Assembly: GCA_034401135.1 (NCBI GenBank)
Contig: JAWZSP010000002.1
Span: forward strand, 4,216,001 to 4,280,000
From: Volutella citrinella
Taxonomy: Eukaryota > Ascomycota > Sordariomycetes > Hypocreales > Nectriaceae
Direction of reading: 5' to 3'
DNA length: 64,000 bases
The notes under the pieces are model-generated. The model was not told where the DNA came from. It did no database searches and was given only the letters and a program-made list of their open reading frames with translations. Made by a program: the position numbers and the translations under genes. How positions within the stretch are numbered: position 1 is the first letter of the stretch; each line of letters opens with the position of its first letter. Shown one piece after another: positions 63,799 to 64,000 of this stretch.

Positions 63799-64000
63799 AT
63801 GACGACCCGCAGTCGCAAGCAAGGGCCGGCCGCGACGCGGAGATGCCACCGCAAGTCCCGGACTGGCTGTCTGCAATGCAAGCAGCGCCACGTAAAGTGC
63901 GACGAGCAGCGGCCGTCGTGTGTCAAGTGCAATTCCACCTCCCGCCGCTGCTCCTTTCTCAACTTGGTACCGGCAACCCGGCCGGGCGCAGACTTGGGCG
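63799..64000 (+). CDS. Zn2Cys6 transcription factor, N-terminal part
   Basis: Starts at ATG 63799 (MTTRSRKQGPAATRR) and runs off the window. The zinc cluster is complete: GCLQCKQRHVKCDEQRPSC, then VKCNSTSRRC, with the basic RKSRTG segment before it. The remaining domains are outside the window. It is divergent from the tannase/feruloyl esterase gene and may control that gene (inference from position only). Confidence 0.88.
   Translation, partial: MTTRSRKQGPAATRRCHRKSRTGCLQCKQRHVKCDEQRPSCVKCNSTSRRCSFLNLVPATRPGADLG

Noticed and set aside
63308..63891. Minus-strand frames across the tannase promoter
   Set aside because: Their Cys/Ser/His/Ala/Gln runs are translations of the 11-bp tandem repeat, and they overlap the supported Zn2Cys6 start on the other strand.

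Overview
This window is nuclear DNA of a filamentous ascomycete (Pezizomycotina; the gene content fits Sordariomycetes, perhaps Hypocreales, but the species cannot be read from it). The signs are many short GT-AG introns of about 40-90 bp, a class II tRNA gene with an intron and a poly-T Pol III stop, several Zn2Cys6 regulators, F-box proteins, a LaeA-like methyltransferase, RTA1 and Pth11-like membrane proteins, and a large NACHT-type receptor. Most reading frames were rebuilt here by joining exons, so exon edges are my inference unless a frame is open throughout. There are no operons, rRNA genes or CRISPR arrays.

Layout. 1-16 kb: the end of a Tri7-like/wax-synthase acyltransferase, a small unknown protein, an M28 aminopeptidase, a class V PLP enzyme, an F-box protein, a LaeA-like methyltransferase containing a 7-nt microexon, a 2.4-kb gene-empty stretch, a secreted Cys-rich protein and a DUF2235 hydrolase with an apparent frameshift. 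16-30 kb: a Pth11-like 7-TM protein, then a compact group (MBOAT acyltransferase, P450, MFS transporter, Zn2Cys6 activator) that looks like a small metabolic cluster without a backbone synthase, then a 4-TM protein and a second Zn2Cys6 regulator divergent from a prolyl oligopeptidase. 33-41 kb: a degraded accessory segment with a broken copy and an intact copy of a large membrane protein in tandem, a dead SRPK-like kinase, a 0.29-kb MITE-like inverted-repeat element and an esterase of doubtful integrity.

41-48 kb: a Zn2Cys6 regulator, a Dal5-type MFS transporter and a class III (GSA-aminomutase-like) aminotransferase. The regulator promoter and the divergent transporter/aminotransferase promoter share an extended CGG-N5-CCG palindrome, which suggests a self-contained regulon, although the regulator itself seems to carry a frameshift. 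48-53 kb: a three-part NLR-type protein (nucleoside phosphorylase, NACHT, ankyrin-like C-terminus) followed by a small secreted six-cysteine protein. 53-64 kb: an F-box protein, a Zn2Cys6 regulator, a short-chain dehydrogenase, an RTA1-like protein, tRNA-Leu(AAG), a secreted tannase/feruloyl esterase and, divergent from it, the start of another Zn2Cys6 regulator cut by the window edge.

The items most worth following up are the shared promoter palindrome with its three-gene group, the cluster at 18-27 kb, the PNP-NACHT-ankyrin receptor, the microexon, and the decayed 33-40 kb segment with its inverted-repeat element.
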